This document shows positions 35,897 to 44,257 of a stretch of DNA of 64,000 nt, piece after piece (position 1 is the stretch's first letter; each line of letters opens with the position of its first letter). The notes under the pieces were generated by a model, which worked only from the letters and a program-made list of their open reading frames with translations, made no database searches and had not been told where the DNA came from. The stretch lies in NCBI RefSeq assembly GCF_000685965.1, contig NZ_JMLE01000004.1, positions 62,001 through 126,000 on the forward strand, written 5' to 3'. A program made the position numbers and the translations under genes. This DNA comes from Arthrobacter sp. UNC362MFTsu5.1. Its GTDB lineage: Bacteria > Actinomycetota > Actinomycetes > Actinomycetales > Micrococcaceae.

Positions 35897-38314
35897 TCAG
35901 CGGCTGCTTGCAGCGGGGTCCAGGTGGCCGATGCCGTCGGGCGTGATCTGCAGGACGCGGGCCGTGGAGATGTCGTAGAACAGCCCCGCAACATGGACGC
36001 GTCCTGACTTAAGCGCTTCCTGCAGCCCGGGGTGGCCCTGGAGCCTGTCGAGCTGGACTGCAACGTTCACCATGGCCAGCTGGTCCACGGCACCGTAACC
36101 GGCCTCGGCTGCAGCCACCTGTACGGGATGTCCGTTGCGGAAAGCCGTCAGGCTTGGCCGGGCATGGTCCAGCCAGACGTCGATGGCGCCTCGATCGCCC
36201 GCGCCATCAGGTTCAACAGCGCCGTCAGGTTCAACAGCACCATCAGGTTCAACAGCGCCGTCCGGGTCTGCCCACAGGGCGGTCATGGCACCGCAGCCCG
36301 AATGCCCGCAGACCACAATCGATTCCACCGAGAGTTCGTTGAGGGCAAACTCCAGTGCTGCCTCGATGGAGGCGTCCCGGCCGTCGTCGCCCACCACATT
36401 GCCCACGTTCCGTACGGTGAAGAGATCACCCGGGCCGCTGCTGGTGATGAGGTTCGGCACCAGGCGGGAATCCGAGCAGGCCACGAAGAGGGTGCCCGGA
36501 TCCTGGTACGAGGACAGCTCCTGCACATGGGGACGCACCAGATGGGCGTTCCGCCGGTGGTAGTTGTCCACGCCATCCAGTACCGAACGCAGGGGTCCCG
36601 GAACGTGCGGCCCCGGAACGTGCGGTCCCGCAGCGTCCGGTCCCGGAGCATCCGGCGCGGCAGCTTGCGGCCCTGCCGCGCCCTGCCCGATCAGCCGTCG
36701 CTGCCAGCTGCGCCACGGGGCGAAGCCGCTCCTCAGGGCCGAACGCGAACTGCCGCGGCTCGGCGGCCCCGCCTGGGCGTCGTGCAGCGTAGCGGTGCCG
36801 CTTTCCTCGATGACCACGGTGCCGCCGTTGCCCACGTGGCGGTTCCGCCAGGCCTCAAGGGTGTCGTGCACGGGATGGTCGAGGAAGTCCACCTCCAGCT
36901 CAACGGTCACGTGCGTGCCGGCCGGAACAGAGGCCAGGACAGTGCTCAGGCGCGGCAGCGAGAGGAAGCTGCAGGACCCGTCGATCACCACGCGCCAGCG
37001 GTTGCCGTCGCTGGCGCCTGTCGGTTCCGCATGGATGCTGGCCCGCGCCACCCGCCAGAGAACCAGGGCGACGGCCAGGACGAGGCCGGTCAACACTCCC
37101 ACCAGGAGGTTGATGAACACCACGCAGAACAGGGTGACGCCGTAGACGGTGAGGTCACCGGTCCGCCGTGCGGTCCGGATGTCGGCCGCTCGGACCAGGC
37201 GGGAGCCGATCACGATCAACAGTCCCGCCAGGACAGCCTGCGGAATCAGCTGGATGAGTCCCGCCAGCAGCAGCGAGAACACCAGCACCCAGACGCCGTG
37301 GAGTATGGCCGACTTGCGCGTCCGTGCACCGGCTTCAAGGTTGGTGGCGCTCCGCACGATCACTCCGGTGACGGGCAGGCCGCCCAGCATTCCGGAGGTC
37401 ACATTGGCGGCGCCCTGTCCCAGGAGTTCGCGGTTGAAATCCGTCCGCGGTCCGTGGTGCATCTTGTCTACTGCCACGGCGGAGAGCAGGGATTCGACGC
37501 TGCCAATCAGTGCCACAGTCACCACGCCAATCACCACGGCGGTCCAGTTCCCGCCGGGCATCTCGGGCAGGGACAGCGCCGCCAGCAGGGAACCGTCGAA
37601 GGTGATCCGGTCCACGTTGAAGGGCAGGGAGAGGGCGGTGGCCGCGATGACGGCGACCAGGGGCCCGGGAACCCGGCGTACCGCCGCGGGAAGGTGCTTC
37701 CAGCCGAGCAGCACGGCGATGACCACCGCGCCGAGGACCGCCGCGGCGAGGTCCGCGGCGAAAATGCTGCCCGGCATGGCCATGATGTTGTCCCAGGCCT
37801 CGCTGGCGGACTCGGCGCCGAGCAGCACGTGCAGCTGCTGCAGCACGATAGTGATGCCGATGCCGGCGAGCATGGCGTGAACCACCACCGGTGCGATGGC
37901 CAGCGCAATTCGGCCCACCCGTGCCAGGCCGAGCAGCGCCTGGAGCACGCCCGCCGCGGCCGTGATGGCGCAGGTGGCCGGCCAGCCGAATTGTTCGATC
38001 AGGCCGGCGACGATGACTGTCAGCCCGGCTGCGGGTCCGCTGACCTGCAGGGGTGAGCCGCCCAGGCTTCCGGCGACGATCCCGCCCACGGCGGCTGCGA
38101 TCAGGCCGGCCATGACCGGGGCGCCCGAGGCGGCCGCGATGCCCAGGGACAGCGGGACGGCCACCAGGAACACCACAAGGGATGCCGGCAGGTCCCAGCG
38201 GAGTCCGTCGGTCAGGAACCGGCGCCGGTTTGCCGGGGCCCGGTTGGCCGGCTGGTTCCCTGCCGGTGGTTTTGTGGGGGCGGGCGGGTCCGTCTTGGCG
38301 GGTGCTGATGGCAT
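35897..38314 (-). CDS. SulP-family anion transporter fused to STAS and beta-carbonic anhydrase domains
   Basis: 805 aa. Residues ~30-420 are a SulP/SLC26 transporter with ~12-14 helices (DGLRWDLPASLVVFLVAVP, GGSPLQVSGPAAG, SVESLLSAVAVDKMHHGPRTDFNRELLGQGAAN). A STAS domain follows (~450-530), then a Pro/Gly-rich linker, then a beta-class carbonic anhydrase with the zinc/active-site pattern CSDSRLVP and HSGCGAM. A bicarbonate (or sulfate) carrier with the hydrating enzyme on its tail fits. A PDGAVE hexapeptide repeat is inserted after HSGCGAM. ATG 38314 has AAGGA 7 nt upstream. Confidence 0.92.
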   Translation of the reverse strand: MPSAPAKTDPPAPTKPPAGNQPANRAPANRRRFLTDGLRWDLPASLVVFLVAVPLSLGIAAASGAPVMAGLIAAAVGGIVAGSLGGSPLQVSGPAAGLTVIVAGLIEQFGWPATCAITAAAGVLQALLGLARVGRIALAIAPVVVHAMLAGIGITIVLQQLHVLLGAESASEAWDNIMAMPGSIFAADLAAAVLGAVVIAVLLGWKHLPAAVRRVPGPLVAVIAATALSLPFNVDRITFDGSLLAALSLPEMPGGNWTAVVIGVVTVALIGSVESLLSAVAVDKMHHGPRTDFNRELLGQGAANVTSGMLGGLPVTGVIVRSATNLEAGARTRKSAILHGVWVLVFSLLLAGLIQLIPQAVLAGLLIVIGSRLVRAADIRTARRTGDLTVYGVTLFCVVFINLLVGVLTGLVLAVALVLWRVARASIHAEPTGASDGNRWRVVIDGSCSFLSLPRLSTVLASVPAGTHVTVELEVDFLDHPVHDTLEAWRNRHVGNGGTVVIEESGTATLHDAQAGPPSRGSSRSALRSGFAPWRSWQRRLIGQGAAGPQAAAPDAPGPDAAGPHVPGPHVPGPLRSVLDGVDNYHRRNAHLVRPHVQELSSYQDPGTLFVACSDSRLVPNLITSSGPGDLFTVRNVGNVVGDDGRDASIEAALEFALNELSVESIVVCGHSGCGAMTALWADPDGAVEPDGAVEPDGAVEPDGAGDRGAIDVWLDHARPSLTAFRNGHPVQVAAAEAGYGAVDQLAMVNVAVQLDRLQGHPGLQEALKSGRVHVAGLFYDISTARVLQITPDGIGHLDPAASSR
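36204..36257. repeat. 18-bp tandem repeat inside the carbonic anhydrase domain
   Basis: Three units (36204-36221, 36222-36239, 36240-36257) on CCATCAGGTTCAACAGCG encode the acidic PDGAVE repeat. Confidence 0.9.
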
Positions 38315-38638
38315 TGCAGTCCTTCGCTGGTACGTCGCGGTCCCGTGCCACGCTATTGACGCTCCAGTCCGGCCCGCAAGGGAACCGATCGTGAGAAAGA
38401 ACACGCCAAAAAACCCGCTGCCGGCCACGTAACGGAGGCTCAATGGGCCCTATCCCGCGGATTGTGGAGCCGACCATTTCAGCGCTGCCGGGAGTCGGCG
38501 GACCCCACCGAATCGGACTAGGTTTTCAAGTCAAATCCAATCGATGGGCCATCTGATCGGCGTCCAAGGCAGAAAAAATTCCGTGGTTTCGCCCTGATAC
38601 TGCCTACCGGTCTATACCGGTGACTCCATGTTGCGTGC
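38315..38638. other. Gene-free 324-bp stretch upstream of the SulP fusion
   Basis: I see no ORF with a plausible start here. It must hold the SulP promoter. Around 38518-38552 the minus strand reads GGATTTGACTTGAAAACC then TAGTCC, which contains a TTGACT but no well-spaced -10. No hairpin with a T-run, riboswitch or LacI box is evident. Confidence 0.5.
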
Positions 38639-39775
38639 TCACAGCTCCAGTGTGAGCGGCCGCCGGATCCCGTTCACGACGGCGGCGGGCCAGCGCGGAT
38701 CCACGCTGAGGACTGCGATCCCGGCCCCGGTGAGCTGCACCGTGTCCTCGATCTTCACTTCCGGACCGGACGGGTTCCAGGTGAAGGTCTGGTTGGGAAC
38801 CACCAGGTCCTCGGTTGCGGGAGTCGCCCGGGGATCGCGGCCTGCATATCCGGCCGGACCGCCCTGGTGGTGGAGGGTCCACTGGTCGGGGCCGAAGCCG
38901 TGCCGGACGTAGGCCTCCCGGATTTCCGCGAAGATGCCGTCAAGGCGTGCCCCGGGAACGGTGGCGTCAAAGATGTCCGCCTCCACCGCGGCAATCCGGG
39001 CTTCGGCATCGAGTTCGGCCGGGGTGCCGGCGTCGAACCGGACCCAGCGCGTTACGTTGGCCACCAGCCCGTTGCGCCGCGCGCACACCACCGCCATAGC
39101 CCGCCGGCCGATCGGTGCGGGGGTGGGCAGCGGATGCCGGAACCCGCTGCGTTCCGCACCGTTGCACAGGAGCACCAGCGGCTCGGCCCCCATCGCCACG
39201 ATCCGGGCGGCCAGGGCGGAAGCCACGGCGAACTCCGTGGTTTCCGGAGTGGCTTCGGCGAGGACGTCGGTCATGGCGGCCGCTGCGCCGGCGCACAGCC
39301 GGGCGTACCGGCTGCTTTCCCCGGGCAGGAACTGCTGGCGGGCCGTCCTCAGCTCGTCCGCAACATCGGCTTCCGAGAGCGGCTTCCCTCCCGGAGCGAG
39401 CATGGATGCGGCGGCATGCAGCTGCCCGTGCCACGGCACCGCGTGGAGGGCGACGCCGTCGGGCAGTTCCTCCGCCGCGATCCGGGCGGCCTCGTTGTTG
39501 AAGGTGACCAGATGGTCGCCGTCACGGTCAACCAGCATTGCTGCGACGGGGTCACCGGCCAGGCTGATGTGGACCCGGCTCCCGTCCAGGTACCACGTCA
39601 GCGCCGTGTTGGTGGTGAGCAGGAGGGACTCCCGGCCCGCGGCGTCCAGGATGTCCAGGACGCGCCGCCGTTTGACTGCCCGGTCGGCCGGGTTCCCCGG
39701 GGCCTCGGCGTCGCTCAGATTCGACACCTGATGTGTCTCCTGTGCCTGTTGCGTTTGCTGTGTGACGGTGTTCAT
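38639..39775 (-). CDS. M24-family (creatinase/prolidase fold) protein lacking most metal ligands
   Basis: 378 aa. N-terminal creatinase-N domain (~40-170) and C-terminal pita-bread domain. In active M24 peptidases the metal sites read D...D...H...E...E. Here the Asp-Asp region is RRNGLVANVTRWVRF, without the aspartates; the His region is HHQGGPAGYAGRD; the first Glu site is TFTWNPSG without Glu; and only IEDTV keeps its Glu. It may therefore be metal-independent like creatinase, or a binding protein. It overlaps the upstream DUF6807 fusion by 4 nt (ATGA) and is third in the esterase operon, so a role in the same catabolic pathway is likely. Confidence 0.75.
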   Translation of the reverse strand: MNTVTQQTQQAQETHQVSNLSDAEAPGNPADRAVKRRRVLDILDAAGRESLLLTTNTALTWYLDGSRVHISLAGDPVAAMLVDRDGDHLVTFNNEAARIAAEELPDGVALHAVPWHGQLHAAASMLAPGGKPLSEADVADELRTARQQFLPGESSRYARLCAGAAAAMTDVLAEATPETTEFAVASALAARIVAMGAEPLVLLCNGAERSGFRHPLPTPAPIGRRAMAVVCARRNGLVANVTRWVRFDAGTPAELDAEARIAAVEADIFDATVPGARLDGIFAEIREAYVRHGFGPDQWTLHHQGGPAGYAGRDPRATPATEDLVVPNQTFTWNPSGPEVKIEDTVQLTGAGIAVLSVDPRWPAAVVNGIRRPLTLEL

Positions 39776-41862
39776 GCGGTTTCCCCCAAAGTGGTGATGA
39801 GCTGTTCGATATCGCTAGAGGACAGGAGCCCGTCGGCCACCAGGACGGTGACGGTCCGGTGCAACGGGTTGGCGTGGCTGGCCACTGCCGGCTGCTCCCA
39901 GGCTAGGGAGAGGCCGACGCCGGGATACCCCGCCACGCGGACAAACCAGGGGTCGCCGGGCTGCTCGGGCCCCGGCCGGGGCAGGAAGACCAGGGTGGCG
40001 CGACCGCCGTCGGGCTCTCCCTGCCGGAAGATGCCCGACCACGCCAGCCACGGCGCCGCAGCGGACGGGACGGCCCCGTGCAGGGATTCTTCCCCCTCCG
40101 CGGACGCCGTCCACACCCTTGGCCCGTCGACGGCGGGAAGCCGCCAGAAGAAGCCCCCGTAGCCGCCCTGCGGCCGGCCGTTCGAGCCCGGACTGCCGAG
40201 CGTGACCGGGTCCGGTCCGTTCGGCGTCAGGGTGAAGTCCAGCGTGAGCCGCCACACGGAAGAGCCGACGGCGGCCCAGCTCCACGCCCGCTGTTCGTTC
40301 AGGAGCGGTGTGCCGTCCGGCCGGAGCCATTGCAGTGTTTCGGTCCGCACGTTCCCGTCACGGTCAGCCGCGACCGTGACAATGCGGCCGTGGTCGTTCC
40401 GCCAGACGTAGGCGCCGGCGTCGCGGGTATAGGTGCGGCCGCCCCAGAAGTTCACGCCGTCCACGTCCTGGACGGCAACCCCCGCGCCGAGGTGCCACAC
40501 ATGGTCCTCGGGCAAATGGTCCGTCACCACGGTCCCGGCCAGGGTTCTGACCGGGTGGAGGTACGGGCGGGACGAGGACGTGGGTGCAATCCGGCGGCCG
40601 TCGTTTCCGCGGGCCACTTCGCGGCCGTCCACCGTGAAGCCGTCCACCATGAACTCGGGATGTTCGGTATCCAGCTCCCGGGCCCACGGCACACCAAGTT
40701 CAGCGAAAGTTGCCTGCGCCGCGGCGGCCCGGCGCAGCAGCTGGCCGATTCCGCGGACCACCGGATGGGCGTCGTCGTCCCCGCCCTTCCACGTGACGTG
40801 CCCAGCGCCGATCGCACGCGGAGGTTCCGCGGTCCGGATGGCCTCCAGCACCGTCATAAAGGCGCCGTTGCCGGCCAGCGGGCTCAGCAGCCCGTGCGCA
40901 CCGGCAGGGGAGCGGCGGGCAGCCAGGAGGTTCTCCAGCAGATCGGTGCGGCCGAAAGTTTCCGTGCGCTCGCGGTCGGGCGTTGTCACGGTCAGCCGGT
41001 CCTCGGTGTAGAAGAAGTCAGCCCTGCCCAGGGTGCCGTGGACGGTGACAGCCGGCGCGGTCTGTTCCTCGGCGCAGAGTGTCAGCGCGCAGAGGAGGAC
41101 GCCGCCGCGGGACGTGCGGACCCGGATCACCGAGGTGTCGTCGCTTTCGGTGGCGTGGGCGCGGTAGAGGTCCGTTTCCACGGACAGGACGTCGTCAGCC
41201 TTTTCCGCACCGGCGATCTTCAGTCCGGTGGCCACGGCGTGCGCCAGGGCATTGGTGGCTACGCCGTCCACCACGTCCGTGCCGTCCAGGCTGCGTTTGC
41301 CGGCCCAGCGTGAGCGTTTGAAATAGCCCCTGGTGCGCACCCACGTGCCGACCGCGCTCACTCCGCGGACCTCGCCGATTTCACCGGACGCCACAATCCG
41401 GTCCAGGGCCGGCAGGGCGTGGGAGCCGAGGCTTTGGAAGCCCACCTGGACCAGTCGGCCGGCCCGCCGCGCTGCGGCGAGCACTTCGTCGTACTGGGCC
41501 AGGGACGCCATCGGCGGCTTTTCCACGTACACATCGGCCCCCGCAGCGATCGCCGCCAGGGCAAGCGGCGCGTGGGTCTGGATGGGGGTGGCCAGAATGA
41601 CGACGTCGGGCGCCGGCCCGGCGGCCAGCAGTTCCTCCAGCGACGCGAACGTGGCCACGCCCTCGGGAAGCGTGCCCTCGGCCGGCGGGCGGGGGTCCGC
41701 CACCGCCGCGAGCTGCACGAGGTTGAGCTCGCCCAGGCGGGCCAGGTTGTCCAGGTGGCGGGTCCCGTAGCCTTGCGCGCCCACGAGGGCGATGCGCGGC
41801 ACCGGGGAAGTGGCCGGCCGGCGTCGTTCGTCGGTGGCGGAAGTAAAAGTATCGGCTGTCAT
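39772..41862 (-). CDS. Gfo/Idh/MocA oxidoreductase fused to DUF6807
   Basis: 696 aa. Residues ~20-395 are a Gfo/Idh dehydrogenase: RIALVGAQGYGTRHLDNLARL, VVILATPIQTHAPLALAAI, VYVEKPPMAS, then the second domain with KRSRWAGKRSLDGTDVVDG and TNALAHAVATGLK. Residues ~430-695 match DUF6807 (formerly PmoA-like): RPYLHPVRTLAGTVVTDH, DHVWHLGAGVAVQDV, NFWGG, GYGGFFWRLP, DPWFVRVAGYPGVG. The two halves are usually separate genes, so the fusion suggests they act on one substrate. ATG 41862 overlaps the esterase stop by 4 nt. A paralogue lies at 59170-61275. Confidence 0.85.
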   Translation of the reverse strand: MTADTFTSATDERRRPATSPVPRIALVGAQGYGTRHLDNLARLGELNLVQLAAVADPRPPAEGTLPEGVATFASLEELLAAGPAPDVVILATPIQTHAPLALAAIAAGADVYVEKPPMASLAQYDEVLAAARRAGRLVQVGFQSLGSHALPALDRIVASGEIGEVRGVSAVGTWVRTRGYFKRSRWAGKRSLDGTDVVDGVATNALAHAVATGLKIAGAEKADDVLSVETDLYRAHATESDDTSVIRVRTSRGGVLLCALTLCAEEQTAPAVTVHGTLGRADFFYTEDRLTVTTPDRERTETFGRTDLLENLLAARRSPAGAHGLLSPLAGNGAFMTVLEAIRTAEPPRAIGAGHVTWKGGDDDAHPVVRGIGQLLRRAAAAQATFAELGVPWARELDTEHPEFMVDGFTVDGREVARGNDGRRIAPTSSSRPYLHPVRTLAGTVVTDHLPEDHVWHLGAGVAVQDVDGVNFWGGRTYTRDAGAYVWRNDHGRIVTVAADRDGNVRTETLQWLRPDGTPLLNEQRAWSWAAVGSSVWRLTLDFTLTPNGPDPVTLGSPGSNGRPQGGYGGFFWRLPAVDGPRVWTASAEGEESLHGAVPSAAAPWLAWSGIFRQGEPDGGRATLVFLPRPGPEQPGDPWFVRVAGYPGVGLSLAWEQPAVASHANPLHRTVTVLVADGLLSSSDIEQLITTLGETA

Positions 41863-43004
41863 GAGAGTCCGTTCTGGCGGGCTGTGGCGAGGGGAACCGG
41901 GGAAAGCTGTTGCCGCAGGAAGGCGGCGGCTTCCTCCTGCATGTCCGTAGTGAAAGCGTGTCCGCCCGGCCAAAAACTGCCGGTGTAGCGGCCGTGCTGC
42001 GGAGCGCCCAGGATGGCGTCAGCGTCGCGCATTCCGTCCTCGGGGAACAGCTCATCCGCCAGCGCGTACTGCACCAGGAAGCTGTCCGCGGTGGAGCGTG
42101 ACGCCAGTTCGGGAAAGTCGCCCAGCCGGGACAGTCCGGGGGTCTGGAGGAGCCAGGAATGGGCGTCCAGGTAGGCAGGGACCAGCGAGCGGTAAGTGGT
42201 CATCATGCAGGTGACCACGAAGCTGCGGACCAGCGGACTGAGCGCGGCCAGCACCAGTGACCTGCCGCCGCCGCCGGAGAACCCGGCGCTGCCCAGCCGG
42301 CCGGCGTCCACGCCCGGAAGCCCGGCAAGGACCTGCAGGGCTGCGAGGTCGTCATGCGCCACCATCCCCGCGAAGCTCGTGCCCAGGAGTCCCGCCGCTT
42401 TCGCCACGGTGTCCTCGTGGGCCGCCGCGGCGGCGTCGTAAAGCTCCGTTTCGGAAGGCACGACGCCGGCCTCCCGCCAGAGCGCCTTGCGGCCCTCCAT
42501 GACGGCGGCAGTCCGCCACGGGGGCGTGCCCAGGGCGAAACGGCGGCTGCCCCACGAGAAGGTGTCGTGCGCCAGGACCGCGAAGCCCTGCGTTGCAAGC
42601 CAGGTGGCAAACGGGCGGCCGCCGTAGAGGCGTTGTTGGAGGTCCGCGGCCAGCGGATCCACCAGGCGTCCGGCTCCTGCGGACTTGATGCCGGCGTGGC
42701 AATGGAGCGCCAGGATCCCCGGCAAAGGCCCTGTTGCGCCGGCCGGGCGCAGGAACCAGGCACGGGTGCGGGGACCGAAGCCCAACTGCCAGCTGACCCG
42801 CGAAGTAGTGACGCCGTCGTGCGTTGCTTCCGACTCGATCACCGTGCCCGGCGCTGCCGGACCGGCCGGAACCCCGAGTGCGTCCGCCAGTTCCTGCCCC
42901 GCCGAAGTCTCCGCAAGGTGCCGCGGATGGGTGCGCAGGTAGGACGGCCAGTCCTCGTAGCCGCCGATGGCGCTGGGCCGCGGCGCGGTGCCGGGTGCAA
43001 GCAT
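41859..43004 (-). CDS. Alpha/beta hydrolase (acetyl-xylan esterase / dienelactone hydrolase-like)
   Basis: 381 aa without a signal peptide, so intracellular. The nucleophile elbow is GFSGGGGRSLVLA (Ser), an oxyanion region is LALHCHAG, and the C-terminal GGHAF gives the catalytic His; an Asp in DELFPEDG fits the acid. Such large hydrolases are often sugar-ester esterases beside glycosidases. ATG 43004 has AGGAC upstream. First gene of the minus-strand operon that continues into the DUF6807 fusion and the M24 protein. It is behind promoter 43071-43099 and LacI boxes 2 and 3. Confidence 0.8.
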   Translation of the reverse strand: MLAPGTAPRPSAIGGYEDWPSYLRTHPRHLAETSAGQELADALGVPAGPAAPGTVIESEATHDGVTTSRVSWQLGFGPRTRAWFLRPAGATGPLPGILALHCHAGIKSAGAGRLVDPLAADLQQRLYGGRPFATWLATQGFAVLAHDTFSWGSRRFALGTPPWRTAAVMEGRKALWREAGVVPSETELYDAAAAAHEDTVAKAAGLLGTSFAGMVAHDDLAALQVLAGLPGVDAGRLGSAGFSGGGGRSLVLAALSPLVRSFVVTCMMTTYRSLVPAYLDAHSWLLQTPGLSRLGDFPELASRSTADSFLVQYALADELFPEDGMRDADAILGAPQHGRYTGSFWPGGHAFTTDMQEEAAAFLRQQLSPVPLATARQNGLS

Positions 43005-43052
43005 CGTTGTCCTGCCTTTCGCTGGTGCTCTGATCCGGAGGTAACCGAAAGT

Positions 43053-43068
43053 CAGAAAACGCTTTCTC
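43053..43068. promoter_or_regulatory. LacI-type box 2
   Basis: CAGAAAACGCTTTCTC, 2 nt downstream of the minus-strand -10 of the esterase operon, so it would block initiation. Confidence 0.8.
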
Positions 43069-43070
43069 AA

Positions 43071-43099
43071 AAATTAGCAAAAGGCTGTACACCGGTCAA
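43071..43099 (-). promoter_or_regulatory. Promoter of the esterase-DUF6807-M24 operon
   Basis: On the minus strand TTGACC (43094-43099), a 17-nt spacer and TAATTT (43071-43076). Confidence 0.7.
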
Positions 43100-43114
43100 G
43101 AAAGCGTTTACTTT
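43086..43114 (+). promoter_or_regulatory. Possible promoter and LacI-type box 3 of the first ABC operon
   Basis: TGTACA (43086-43091), 17 nt, TACTTT (43109-43114). Box AAGAAAGCGTTTACTT (43099-43114) overlaps this -10 and the -35 of the opposite promoter. The remaining ~200 nt up to the permease start is leader with no other gene. Confidence 0.5.
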
Positions 43115-43312
43115 GGTACAAAGCCGCTGTTGGCCCGGTCACTCCGGAAGCCAGGCAGCCGGGTAGTGTCGGAACGGTCCGCGCGGCCCGGGACGGCGAA
43201 AAGCACCTCACACCAGCCCGCCGTGGAAGGCCACGATGACCAAAGGAGACCACATGGCCGCACAGCATCACCCGGGGACGCCGGCAGGCGTCCGTCAACC
43301 GAGGGGGAGGCA

Positions 43313-44257
43313 ATGAGCGCTATCAGCGAACTGTCCTCCATCAGCCGGCGCAAAGGGCCGGCCACCCCCGAGGAAAAACGCGCGAACCGCCGCGACAACA
43401 AGGCCGCCTACATCTTCCTGCTGCCATGGCTGATCGGCCTCGTGGCCATCACCGTCGGCCCCATGATCATGTCCCTCTACCTGTCCTTTACGGACTACAA
43501 CCTCCTGCAGCCGCCGGAGTGGGTGGGGCTGGACAACTTCACCCGCATGCTCGGTGATGCGCGGCTCCACAATTCACTCCGCGTAACATTCACCTACGTC
43601 CTGGTCGGAGTTCCGCTCCAGCTGGCCGTTGCACTGCTGATCGCACTGGTGCTGGACAAGGGCCTGCGGGGCCTGCCGTTCTACCGGTCCATTTTCTACT
43701 TGCCGTCCCTGCTCGGCGGCTCGGTGGCCGTCGCCATCCTCTGGAAGCAGATCTTCGGAACCTCCGGCCTGGTGAACCAGGTGCTGGCCATGTTCGGAAT
43801 CACCGGGCCGGGCTGGATCTCGGACCCGTCCACATCGCTGGGATCCATCATCCTGCTCCATGTGTGGACCTTCGGCAGCCCCATGATCATCTTCCTCGCC
43901 GGCCTCCGCCAGATTCCCAACATGTACTACGAGGCGGCCGAGGTCGACGGAGCCACCACCCTGCAGAAGTTCTGGCGGATCACGTTGCCCATGCTGAGCC
44001 CGATCATCTTCTTCAACCTCGTCCTGCAGATCATCGGCTCGTTCCAGTCCTTCACCCAGGCGTTCATCGTCTCGGGAGGCAACGGCGGACCGTCCGACTC
44101 CACCATGTTCTTCACGCTTTACCTCTACCAGAAGGGATTCGGCCAGTTCGACATGGGGTACGCCTCGGCGATGGCGTGGTTCCTGCTGGTAATCATCGGC
44201 GCTTTCACGGCCATCAACTTCATCGCTTCAAAGTATTGGGTGTTCTACGATGACTGA
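43313..44257 (+). CDS. Carbohydrate ABC transporter permease (MalF/UgpA type)
   Basis: 314 aa with 6 membrane helices, the first IFLLPWLIGLVAITVGPMIM. The EAA motif that contacts the ATPase is EAAEVDGATTLQKFWRITLP near residue 210. It pairs with the permease that overlaps its end by 8 nt and with the binding protein at 45518. GGGGGAGG lies just before ATG 43313. Confidence 0.92.
   Translation: MSAISELSSISRRKGPATPEEKRANRRDNKAAYIFLLPWLIGLVAITVGPMIMSLYLSFTDYNLLQPPEWVGLDNFTRMLGDARLHNSLRVTFTYVLVGVPLQLAVALLIALVLDKGLRGLPFYRSIFYLPSLLGGSVAVAILWKQIFGTSGLVNQVLAMFGITGPGWISDPSTSLGSIILLHVWTFGSPMIIFLAGLRQIPNMYYEAAEVDGATTLQKFWRITLPMLSPIIFFNLVLQIIGSFQSFTQAFIVSGGNGGPSDSTMFFTLYLYQKGFGQFDMGYASAMAWFLLVIIGAFTAINFIASKYWVFYDD

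Noticed and set aside
36032-38056. Long open frame antisense to the SulP-carbonic anhydrase gene
   Set aside because: High-GC shadow frame rich in His/Gly/Gln with no start signal; the minus-strand gene has complete domains.
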